Notes under the pieces: generated by a model
Told to the model about the DNA's origin: nothing
Databases searched by the model: none
The model's input: only the letters and a program-made list of their open reading frames with translations
Part shown: positions 7,165 through 13,827 of the stretch, in pieces
Position numbering within the stretch: position 1 is the stretch's first letter
Layout: each line of letters starts with the position of its first letter
Made by a program: the position numbers and the translations under genes
Assembly: GCA_947374125.1 (NCBI GenBank)
Contig: CANCAR010000035.1
Coordinates: 1-17,234, forward strand
Direction of reading: 5' to 3'
Source: Hyphomicrobiales bacterium
GTDB lineage: Bacteria; Pseudomonadota; Alphaproteobacteria; Rhizobiales; Beijerinckiaceae
DNA: 17,234 nucleotides

Positions 7165-7785
7165 TCACCAGAGCTGATACCAAGGCTTACCCTCGCCGGT
7201 CGCGGCCTTGGTTGCCGCTTCAATTTCTGGCGTGATGACGGCTTTCTTTTTAACGGCAGCGGGTGGATCGGTCAGATAACCCTTGCCGCCATTCACGGAA
7301 GCCGCGTTATTCGCTGCGACTTGCTTCATGATCTCACTGGCTTGAGCCATTTCTTGTGGCGTTAGCGGACGCTCCAGCTCGTTTTTATTAACGGGCGCGC
7401 TAAGGGCCGCGCGCGATGCGCCTTTTTGGACACGCGTCGCTTCTTCAAGCGTTAGTGGCTTGGAGGAGTCGACTGTTGCAACAGGTGAAGATGCTGCAGC
7501 CTCATCGGCCTGCTTTTTCAACACGTCGGGATCTTTAGGCCAAGCCGGATCCGTTGCGGATGTCAGCGTTTTTGGCTTTGGAAGCTTTTTGTTGGGTGGG
7601 ACAACCAAGGGAGCACGCTCTGGATATTTATTCGTGTCATCGGTTGGCTTAAGACCAAGCATACCAAGAAAGCCTTCAATGGGGTCCTCAGCGCGGGCAG
7701 GAACGGAACCAAGCACCCCGATCACAATAAGCCCAGCGAGGGCGGAACGCGAAAACAGGGAGCGAGGCGAAAGGTCACGGTTCAT
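7165..7785 (-). CDS. Exported protein resembling DUF3035/BamF, without lipobox
   Basis: The 206-residue product has a clear Sec signal peptide: basic start, hydrophobic core at about 14-28, then VPARA, with likely cleavage after residue 32. The mature protein is polar and Pro/Lys/Ala-rich. It contains RAPLVVPPNKKLPKP (57-71) and a WPKDPDV segment, which resemble the APLVVPP motif of DUF3035 proteins (called BamF, a lipoprotein subunit of the outer-membrane BAM complex in some alphaproteobacteria). Position supports this, because DUF3035 genes are, as I recall, often found between lspA and M16 genes. BamF is a lipoprotein, yet there is no Cys in or near this signal peptide. The protein is therefore either a soluble periplasmic form or an unrelated one. 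Its start overlaps the lspA stop as ATGA. The function is inferred from family resemblance only. Confidence 0.6.
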   Translation of the reverse strand: MNRDLSPRSLFSRSALAGLIVIGVLGSVPARAEDPIEGFLGMLGLKPTDDTNKYPERAPLVVPPNKKLPKPKTLTSATDPAWPKDPDVLKKQADEAAASSPVATVDSSKPLTLEEATRVQKGASRAALSAPVNKNELERPLTPQEMAQASEIMKQVAANNAASVNGGKGYLTDPPAAVKKKAVITPEIEAATKAATGEGKPWYQLW

Positions 7786-8291
7786 CGAGATGGTTCCTTT
7801 TCGGTAGGGGTATTCACCGACTGGGCTTTACCTAACCACGAATCGTACAAAAGCAAGGCGACGGCCGCTACAATGGCAACATCAGCAAGGTTGAAAACAT
7901 ACCAACGCCACTCGCCCCAATGCAATAGCACGAAATCAACCACAGCGCCTCGAAAAATCCGATCAACGCCATTTCCAAGCGCCCCGCCTGCGACCAACCC
8001 GATGGCAAGGGCCGGCAGAATTCGTGTCGTACGCCAGAGCCAAACGGCGAAGCCCACGCTGGCGCCGATGGCTAAAAAGGTGAGCAGATATCGGCCCCAA
8101 TCGGCGTGTTGTTGGAACAGGCCATAGGAAATGCCTCGGTTCCAGACCAAAACCAGATCGACGAATGGCGAAAGGGTTAAGAGTCCGGCCTCGTCGAGCC
8201 GGAGCACGGCTAAGATATAATATTTGCTCGCCTGATCGGCGAGGAAGATGAGTGCTGCTAATGCGAAACCAAGGGTTCTGGCTTTAGGCAT
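7782..8291 (-). CDS. lspA: Lipoprotein signal peptidase (signal peptidase II)
   Basis: LspA is the inner-membrane aspartyl protease that removes signal peptides from prolipoproteins after lipid attachment. From the ATG at 8291 the product is 169 residues, the usual size, with four hydrophobic segments. Family motifs are D19 in LADQASK, WNRGISYGLF (about 50-59), GALGNGVDR (103-111), VVDF with catalytic D119, and FNLAD with catalytic D137. The frame is open further upstream to 8588, but that part lies wholly within ileS and has no family similarity. The chosen start overlaps the ileS stop by 8 nt (ATGCCTAA), indicating translational coupling. The 3' end overlaps the next gene by ATGA. The C-terminal tail beyond the last helix is polar and cytoplasmic. 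Confidence 0.95.
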   Translation of the reverse strand: MPKARTLGFALAALIFLADQASKYYILAVLRLDEAGLLTLSPFVDLVLVWNRGISYGLFQQHADWGRYLLTFLAIGASVGFAVWLWRTTRILPALAIGLVAGGALGNGVDRIFRGAVVDFVLLHWGEWRWYVFNLADVAIVAAVALLLYDSWLGKAQSVNTPTEKEPSR

Positions 8292-11200
8292 GAGCGTGGC
8301 TTGCATCCCATTCTCGTAAAGCGTCCGCATCGCGCGGCGTGACATCGGGATAGTCTTTGTCGGTGCCGACTTCCGTCGAGTAGCGCCATGAACGGGCGCA
8401 TTTCGGGCCTTCCGCCCGCACTGAGACAACGGCAACGCCATGCACATCGTCGAGCCGGAACGCATCCGCTGGCGCTTCGCCTTCCACAATGGTGATGGCG
8501 GAGGTGATGCAGATATCGGCGAAATCAACGCTCCGGACGAGATCGGCCAGATCTTTGTCGGCGATGTAGACGTGAGGTGCTGCTTCAAGCGAGGAGCCGA
8601 TGCGCTTTTGGGCGCGTTCGATTTCCAAAGCTCCCGTGACTACGCGGCGGACTTTGCGGATGGTCGACCAACGCGCGGCGAGCGCTTCATCCTGCCAAGC
8701 CACCGGAATCTCGGGGAAAGTTTCGAGATGCACCGACTCGGCATTCGGATAGCGCGAGAGCCAGGATTCCTCGGCTGTGAAAACGAGGATCGGGGCGAGC
8801 CACAGCGTCACTGCGCGGAAGATTTCCTCAATGCAGGTGAGTGCCGAGCGGCGCGCCATGCTCGTGTGGGGATCGCAATAGAGTGTGTCTTTGCGGATAT
8901 CGAAATAGAAGGCGGAGAGTTCGGTGTTTAGGAAGGCCGAAAGCTCGGTGATGACTTTCCGATAATCATAGGTCTCGTAGGCTTTGCTGACGATGGGAGC
9001 AATTTCGCTTAAGCGATGCAGCATCAGCCGTTCAAGCTCGGGCATGTCGGATGGTTTCACGCGGTGGGCGTCATCATAATGGGCGAGCGTGCCGAGCATC
9101 CAGCGGATTGTGTTGCGGAGTTTGCGATAGGTTTCCACAAAAGTTTTGAGGATTTCCGGCCCGATGCGCAGATCGTCCGAATAGTCCGCTGCCGCGACCC
9201 AGAGGCGGAGAATGTCGGCGCCGGAATCCTTGATAATGTCTTGCGGTGCCGTGACATTGCCGAGAGACTTCGACATTTTCTGGCCCTTCTCATCCAGCAC
9301 GAAGCCGTGGGTGAGAACGACATCGAAGGGTGCGCGTCCGCGCGTGCCGCAGCTTTCCAACAGTGACGATTGGAACCAACCGCGATGCTGGTCCGAGCCT
9401 TCGAGATACATCACACGGTCTTTGCCGCCATCGACGATGCGCTTAATGCCTGCAAGCGTCGGGAAATGCGCGGGCGTATTGAGCACATAGGAATGGGTGG
9501 AGCCTGAGTCGAACCAGACATCGAGCACGTCCATGACCATGTCGTACTGGTCGGGGTTAACGGGTTTCGAAGCAGCTTTGAGGAAGCGCTCTTTTGCGCC
9601 CGCCGCAAACCATGCATCGCCGCCTTCCGTGTCAAAGGCTGACGCAATGGCTTCATCGACCTTCGGATCATGCAGCAGTTCTTTGGTTTCCTTGTGCACG
9701 AAAACCGTGATCGGCACGCCCCATGCGCGCTGGCGGGACATGACCCAATCGGGCTTGTTTTCGATCATACCGCGAATGCGGTTTTCGCCAGTTTCGGGCA
9801 CCCATTCTGTTTGTTTGATGGCGTCGAAGGCGGTTTGGCGGAGGGTGCTTGCGTTGCCCCCCCCTCCCTGACCCTCCCCCACAAGGGGGGAGGGAAGAGA
9901 GGTGGCGGTTGAGGAGAATTTCGCGAGGTCGGGCTTTTCCCCTCCCCCTTGAGGGGAGGGGCCAGGGGTGGGGGTATCGGTGGGGGTATCCGCCCGATCA
10001 ACCTCAAAGGCCTTATCCATCGCGATAAACCATTGCGGCGTATTGCGGAAAATTACCGGTTTTTTTGAGCGCCATGAATGCGGATATTGGTGCTTCAGGC
10101 GGCCACGTGCGACGAGATTACCTTGATCGATCAACGCCTTGATAACGGCTTCGTTGGCGTCACCCGTGTCGCCCTTCTCGGTGATGACGCGTTTGCCCTC
10201 AAAGCCCGGGGCTTCCTTGGTGTAAACGCTGTCATCATCGATGGTGAACGGGATGCGCGTGTTGATTTTGCGCTCAGTCAATTGGCGGCCATTTGCCATC
10301 CAGATTTCAAAGTCTTCACGACCGTGAGAAGGGGCGGTGTGGACGAAGCCTGTACCTGCATCATCAGTGACGTGATCGCCATCGAGGAGGGGGACGTCGA
10401 AAGAGTAACCAAGATGGGCGAGGGGATGGGCGCAGACCATCGTTTCAAACGCATCAGCAGGAATGTCTGCAACATGCGCGACGGTGATTTTAGCAGAACC
10501 AGAAACCGCTTCTGCAAGCTTGTTTGCGAGGATGTATTTTTCGCCGATCTTTGGCCCGAAGTCGCGCTCATTCGCTGTGACCTCATAAAGACCGTAGGAA
10601 ATTTTATGCGAGTAGGAGATGGCACGGTTGCCTGGCAACGTCCAAGGTGTGGTTGTCCAGATGACAACGGATGCAACGCCTGAATGATCGCCTGTTGTGA
10701 TCGGAAACTTCACCCAAACCATATCACTCGTATGGTCGTGATACTCGATCTCGGCCTCGGCCAATGCCGTCTTCTCGACAACTGACCACATCACCGGCTT
10801 CGAGCCGCGATACAGCAAGCCGTTATCCTTGAACTTCATGATCTCGCGGGCAATTTGGGCTTCGGCGTGGAAGGCCATGGTGGAGTAGGGATTATCCCAG
10901 TCGCCCGTGATCCCTAAGCGCTTGAACTCTTCGCGTTGCACGGAGAGCCAATGTTCGGCGAAGGTGCGGCATTCCTTGCGGAATTCAATGACGGGGACTT
11001 CATCTTTGTTTTTGCCCTTGGCGCGGTATTGCTCCTCGATCTTCCATTCGATGGGGAGACCGTGGCAATCCCAGCCGGGGACGTAGTTTGAGTCAAAGCC
11101 CAGCATTTGCTGGCTTCGCGTGACCAAATCTTTGAGTACTTTGTTGAGCGCGTGGCCGATATGGATGTTGCCGTTCGCGTAAGGAGGGCCATCATGCAGC

Positions 11201-11373
11201 ACAAAGCGCGGGCGACCGGCGGCGGTTTCGCGTAAGCGCTTATAAAGATCCGTCTTATTCCAGCGCGCGATCAACTCCGGCTCGCGCTGCGGCAAGCCGG
11301 CGCGCATCGGAAATTCCGTTTGCGGGAGGAACAGGGTCTCAGAATAATCGCGCTTTGGGGCGGTATCGGTCAT
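8284..11373 (-). CDS. ileS: Isoleucyl-tRNA synthetase with an in-frame repeat insertion
   Basis: IleRS charges tRNA-Ile and edits mischarged valine. The 1029-residue product carries the class I signatures HIGH (71-74, in PPYANGNIHIGHALNK) and KMSKS (699-703), the editing domain between them, and a C-terminal anticodon-binding region. Residues about 462-508 are not part of the family pattern. After NTPQWFIAMDKAFEV the sequence becomes DTPTDTPTPGPSP and so on, low-complexity and Gly/Pro-rich, then returns at TLRQTAFDAIKQTEWVPETG, where standard IleRS sequences continue with almost no gap. This block is encoded by the palindromic repeat at 9857-9990. The frame is intact and the rest looks normal, so the enzyme is probably active, with a surface extension at the junction after the editing domain. 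It is the first gene of the ileS-lspA-BamF-like-M16-M16 operon. Confidence 0.97.
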   Translation of the reverse strand: MTDTAPKRDYSETLFLPQTEFPMRAGLPQREPELIARWNKTDLYKRLRETAAGRPRFVLHDGPPYANGNIHIGHALNKVLKDLVTRSQQMLGFDSNYVPGWDCHGLPIEWKIEEQYRAKGKNKDEVPVIEFRKECRTFAEHWLSVQREEFKRLGITGDWDNPYSTMAFHAEAQIAREIMKFKDNGLLYRGSKPVMWSVVEKTALAEAEIEYHDHTSDMVWVKFPITTGDHSGVASVVIWTTTPWTLPGNRAISYSHKISYGLYEVTANERDFGPKIGEKYILANKLAEAVSGSAKITVAHVADIPADAFETMVCAHPLAHLGYSFDVPLLDGDHVTDDAGTGFVHTAPSHGREDFEIWMANGRQLTERKINTRIPFTIDDDSVYTKEAPGFEGKRVITEKGDTGDANEAVIKALIDQGNLVARGRLKHQYPHSWRSKKPVIFRNTPQWFIAMDKAFEVDRADTPTDTPTPGPSPQGGGEKPDLAKFSSTATSLPSPLVGEGQGGGGNASTLRQTAFDAIKQTEWVPETGENRIRGMIENKPDWVMSRQRAWGVPITVFVHKETKELLHDPKVDEAIASAFDTEGGDAWFAAGAKERFLKAASKPVNPDQYDMVMDVLDVWFDSGSTHSYVLNTPAHFPTLAGIKRIVDGGKDRVMYLEGSDQHRGWFQSSLLESCGTRGRAPFDVVLTHGFVLDEKGQKMSKSLGNVTAPQDIIKDSGADILRLWVAAADYSDDLRIGPEILKTFVETYRKLRNTIRWMLGTLAHYDDAHRVKPSDMPELERLMLHRLSEIAPIVSKAYETYDYRKVITELSAFLNTELSAFYFDIRKDTLYCDPHTSMARRSALTCIEEIFRAVTLWLAPILVFTAEESWLSRYPNAESVHLETFPEIPVAWQDEALAARWSTIRKVRRVVTGALEIERAQKRIGSSLEAAPHVYIADKDLADLVRSVDFADICITSAITIVEGEAPADAFRLDDVHGVAVVSVRAEGPKCARSWRYSTEVGTDKDYPDVTPRDADALREWDASHAHA
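9857..9990. repeat. Palindromic GC-rich repeat element inserted in frame within ileS
   Basis: Two related arms lie in inverted orientation, about 9857-9897 and about 9935-9974, around an inner segment of about 35 bp. Each arm is itself a hairpin: ccctccccc-acaa-ggggggaggg (9872-9894), and cctccccc-ttga-ggggaggg (9941-9960). The complement of the right arm reads cccctggcccctcccctcaa, which aligns with ccctccctgaccctccccca on the left with few mismatches. The right edge carries a perfect 12-bp tandem duplication, ggtgggggtatc at 9967-9978 and 9979-9990. Such twin C-rich/G-rich arms look like short dispersed elements that I recall from Hyphomicrobiales and related genomes, usually between genes. 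Here the frame stays open and the arms encode PTPGPSPQGGGE and LPSPLVGEGQGGGG. No other copy is in the window. Exact ends are uncertain by several bases. Confidence 0.85.
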
Positions 11374-11467
11374 GGCTTCGGGCTACTCGCAGACGGCTTT
11401 AAAATGATGGAAGATCAGCCGAATAGCGCATTCCGGGGCAAGATGCCATGGATTAGTCAATCAAAAT

Positions 11468-11490
11468 ATGCTATCAAAAGCATCTATAGC
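11468..11490 (+). promoter_or_regulatory. Small palindromic leader before the DUF2384/RES module (possible operator)
   Basis: Just upstream of the antitoxin start, atgct (11468-11472) pairs with agcat (11479-11483), and gctat (11470-11474) pairs with atagc (11486-11490), in an AT-rich stretch. Nested short inverted repeats beside a toxin-antitoxin operon are a common operator form. No convincing -35/-10 pair was found, so this is only a suggestion. The ATG at 11468 falls inside this palindrome, which argues against it being the start codon. Confidence 0.3.
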
Positions 11491-11503
11491 GAGGTATAAA
11501 CCA

Positions 11504-11776
11504 ATGGTCGATCATCCCACTATCCTGCATTTATTGGATTCGAGCAGTCCTCGGGCTAAAATGGTAAGCGCGGTTTTGCGCCCTGCAAAATCGGCGAGTG
11601 AACTCATTCGCTATGCGGAGACCGTCTTCGGAGACGCGGATAAGGCAGAGCGCTGGCTGAGCAAACCTAAAGTGTTTCTTGATGGTAAAACCCCAAAAGG
11701 GGTTATAGATTCGCCGTCAGACCGCGAGAAAATCGACGAAATGCTGGTCCGTATCGAGTATGGCATGATCGGTTGA
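11504..11776 (+). CDS. DUF2384 (MbcA/ParS/Xre-type toxin-binding) antitoxin, short form
   Basis: This 90-residue protein has the C-terminal toxin-binding domain of Xre/MbcA/ParS antitoxins: AETVFGDADKAERWLSKPK, followed by LDGKTPKGVIDSP and the closing helix MLVRIEYGMIG. It is the partner of the RES-domain toxin encoded 2 bp downstream. Full-length Xre antitoxins carry about 60 residues of helix-turn-helix in front. Here only some 35 residues precede the DUF2384 domain, so DNA binding may be absent or differently organised. I chose the ATG at 11504 because GAGG (11491-11494) lies 9 nt before it. An in-frame ATG at 11468 would add 12 residues but lies in a palindrome. The module runs opposite to its neighbours and is richer in AT, suggesting acquisition. 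Confidence 0.88.
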   Translation: MVDHPTILHLLDSSSPRAKMVSAVLRPAKSASELIRYAETVFGDADKAERWLSKPKVFLDGKTPKGVIDSPSDREKIDEMLVRIEYGMIG

Positions 11777-11778
11777 CC

Positions 11779-12234
11779 ATGCGGCTTTGGCGGATCTCGC
11801 GGTATCCATCGTTGGATGGTCAAGGCGGCAGATTGGCTTCAAACCGTTGGCACGATGCACCTCGTCCAATTGTTTATTGTGCCGACCATCCGTCTACGGC
11901 CCTGATAGAAGTGCTTGTGCATCTTGAGGTGGATTTCGACGATATACCTAAAGATTATAAGCTCTTAGAAATTGAAATACCTGATATTTCGAGCGTCAGG
12001 GTGGTAAGTGAGGTTGATCTTAACGAAGATTGGCAAACTAGTGAAGAGTTATCACGTTTCATCGGAAATTCATGGTTCGATGAAAATCGTGACTTACGAT
12101 TATCTACTCCAAGCGCTGTTTTGCCGGACGCCCAGATTCATCTTCTAAATGTAGGACATCGTGAATTTTCGGAGGTAAAATCCATTTCGGTCAAACCAAT
12201 TTCATTTGACCGAAGGCTTTGGAAAGCGAATTAG
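11779..12234 (+). CDS. RES-domain toxin (NAD+ phosphorylase/NADase family)
   Basis: RES-domain toxins of DUF2384-linked systems destroy NAD+ by phosphorolysis or hydrolysis and arrest growth. The 151-residue product opens with MRLWRISRYP and has the Arg-rich GGRLASNRWH segment (16-25), E44 in ALIEVLVHLE, S112 in LSTPSAVLPDA, and N124 in HLLNVGHREF. These correspond to the conserved Arg, Glu and Ser of the family plus the Asn near the C-terminus. An in-frame TTG at 11773 overlaps the antitoxin stop, but the ATG at 11779, which gives the standard N-terminus, is preferred. No Shine-Dalgarno is obvious, so expression probably depends on coupling to the antitoxin. The stop lies 6 bp from the convergent ribF stop, so there is no room for a separate terminator. 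AT-rich codons in the middle differ from the neighbouring genes. Confidence 0.9.
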   Translation: MRLWRISRYPSLDGQGGRLASNRWHDAPRPIVYCADHPSTALIEVLVHLEVDFDDIPKDYKLLEIEIPDISSVRVVSEVDLNEDWQTSEELSRFIGNSWFDENRDLRLSTPSAVLPDAQIHLLNVGHREFSEVKSISVKPISFDRRLWKAN

Positions 12235-12240
12235 CACCCG

Positions 12241-13242
12241 CTACAACGGTAATAAACTAGGCGCATCCGCCTCAACCGGCGCTGCCAAAATCGCCCGCGC
12301 TTCTGCTGTATCTCGGTGCATTTGGGCAATTAACGCCTCAACACCGTCAAATTTCAACTCGCCGCGCTGGCGTTTGACGCATTCGACATTGAGCGTCTTA
12401 CCATAGAGATCGCCAGAAAAATCCATCAGCCAAATCTCGAACAAGGGCGCGCCATTGTCGAAAGTGGGCCTGCGGCCATAGCTTGCCACGCCGTCATGCA
12501 CCTTGCCGTCGACTTCGACGCGGACGGCGTAAATGCCTTCCATCAGGGTATTTTCGGCGGGGAGTTTAAGGTTGGCGGTTGGAAAACCCAGAGTTCGGCC
12601 GATTTTCTCGCCATGTCTGACTTCCGCTTGAAAGAGATAGCGATAGCCGAGCAAATGATTGGCCCGCGGCATGTCGCCTTCAGATAGCGCCGAGCGGATG
12701 GCTGTTGAGGAGACGGGCTCGTCAAAGGCTGTTAAAGGCGGCACGATCACGGCTTTGCGGCCTTGTTCCGTCGAACGGGTGGCGATAAATTCTGGCGAGC
12801 CGCCGCGGCCTTTGCCGAAATGGAAGTCATGGCCCACCACGATACCTGCCGCATCAATTTGGCCGAAAAGGATCGTATCGATAAACTCTGCTGCGCCGGT
12901 GGACGCCATTGCGGCATTAAACGGCAGTACAATCAAACCATCGACGCCCCAATGGCCTAAAATGGCGGCCTTCAAAGGATCGGGCGTGAGCCTAAAAACG
13001 GGTTCATCGGGACGGAAATAGCTGCGCGGATGGGGATCAAAGGTCAAGATCGCAAGCGGGCGGCCGAGTTCATAGGCCAGCGCTCGCGTCGCCTCGATCA
13101 CCGCGCGGTGGCCGCGATGCAGCCCATCGAAATTACCGATTGCCACCACCGGACGTGAAAGTGCTGCGGGAAGGCGAGCTGCACCCCGGCAGATCATGGC
13201 GACATGACCTATGGGTGAAAGAGCGGCAGACGAATCAGACAT
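12241..13242 (-). CDS. ribF: Bifunctional riboflavin kinase / FMN adenylyltransferase
   Basis: RibF converts riboflavin to FMN and then FAD in the cytoplasm. The 333-residue product has the N-terminal FAD synthetase domain with GNFDGLHRGH (36-45), TFDPHPRSYF (67-76) and the SSTAIRSAL segment (178-185). The C-terminal riboflavin kinase domain has GRTLGFPTANL (215-225), followed by EGIYAVRV. Length is typical. The ATG at 13242 gives some 30 residues before the first strand, as is common, but the ribosome binding site is weak. In related genomes ribF is, as I recall, directly followed by ileS in the same direction. Here a toxin-antitoxin pair on the opposite strand separates them. Together with the flavoenzyme NDH-2 elsewhere in the window it supplies and uses FAD, though no co-regulation is visible. 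Confidence 0.96.
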   Translation of the reverse strand: MSDSSAALSPIGHVAMICRGAARLPAALSRPVVAIGNFDGLHRGHRAVIEATRALAYELGRPLAILTFDPHPRSYFRPDEPVFRLTPDPLKAAILGHWGVDGLIVLPFNAAMASTGAAEFIDTILFGQIDAAGIVVGHDFHFGKGRGGSPEFIATRSTEQGRKAVIVPPLTAFDEPVSSTAIRSALSEGDMPRANHLLGYRYLFQAEVRHGEKIGRTLGFPTANLKLPAENTLMEGIYAVRVEVDGKVHDGVASYGRRPTFDNGAPLFEIWLMDFSGDLYGKTLNVECVKRQRGELKFDGVEALIAQMHRDTAEARAILAAPVEADAPSLLPL

Positions 13243-13423
13243 CAGGATCAGAACAGGTTTTAAGGCTCATGCGGCGGGACCGTGGCTTCTGGTGAAGCGG
13301 TGGTCAAGAGGGCATCTGATCTTTCCTAAAGATTGTGCTTGATTCGCATTTGAACAATTTCTGCGGGGCTTGGTTTACGGCTTCGCGCTAAGCTTCGTTA
13401 CATCTGCAAAGAGGATGCGAACG

Positions 13424-13813
13424 ATGTTGCATGTAGAGCCAAGTTATTCCGTATTGATTATTGACCCGAAAGAGGCCGCATTGCCGGTGCTTAAACGGAT
13501 GTTAGGCGAAATTGGCATTTCTCAGGTTGAAAGCGTACCCAATGCCGTGGATGCTCTTTCTCGGATGCGCGAGACGAAAACCAATCTTTTGATGACCGAT
13601 TGGGCTATGGAGCCGATGGGCGGCGCCGAATTGCTCCGCGCGATGCGCGCCGACCCTCAGCTTGCTGCAACTCCGATGATGGTGGTGACGACTGAGCCAG
13701 CACCTGCGCAGTTTTTCGACGCCGTCGATGCGGGTGTTGATGCCTATGCGATTGCTCCCTTTACGATCCAAACACTGGAAGCGAAGCTCGCCTTTCTTCA
13801 GGAAGGGCGTTAG
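13424..13813 (+). CDS. Single-domain response-regulator receiver protein, degenerate active site
   Basis: This 129-residue protein is a lone CheY-like receiver with no output domain. The phosphoacceptor region LLMTDWAMEPMGG is present (D59), as is the Thr switch position (VVTT, 87-90). Two active-site residues are replaced: the N-terminal acidic pair is reduced to D14-P15 (LIIDPKE), and the invariant Lys before Pro-Phe is Ala111 (YAIAPF). Phosphorylation may therefore be weak or absent. The start at 13424 is chosen because GAGG (13411-13414) lies 9 nt upstream. An ATG at 13415 sits too close to it, and upstream TTG starts would add unrelated residues. The 181-bp region shared with ribF contains a small inverted repeat, atcttt-cct-aaagat (13319-13333), but no recognisable promoter. 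The gene converges on the HAD gene with a 14-bp gap. No histidine kinase is nearby. Confidence 0.85.
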   Translation: MLHVEPSYSVLIIDPKEAALPVLKRMLGEIGISQVESVPNAVDALSRMRETKTNLLMTDWAMEPMGGAELLRAMRADPQLAATPMMVVTTEPAPAQFFDAVDAGVDAYAIAPFTIQTLEAKLAFLQEGR

Positions 13814-13827
13814 TTTCCCAATGGATG

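Noticed and set aside
6784..7365. 193-codon plus-strand open frame spanning two genes
   Set aside because: It runs antisense across the start of the catalytic M16 gene and the end of the preceding gene, with no ribosome binding site or domain.
8292..8588. N-terminal extension of lspA
   Set aside because: Those codons fall wholly inside ileS in another frame and give a sequence unlike LspA. The ATG at 8291 gives the standard 169-residue protein.
9841..9990. Frameshift or pseudogene in ileS
   Set aside because: Although the repeat looks foreign, the reading frame is continuous and the conserved IleRS sequence resumes in frame, including KMSKS.
10078..10683. 201-codon plus-strand open frame
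   Set aside because: Antisense to the well-conserved editing region of ileS; a shadow of its codon pattern.
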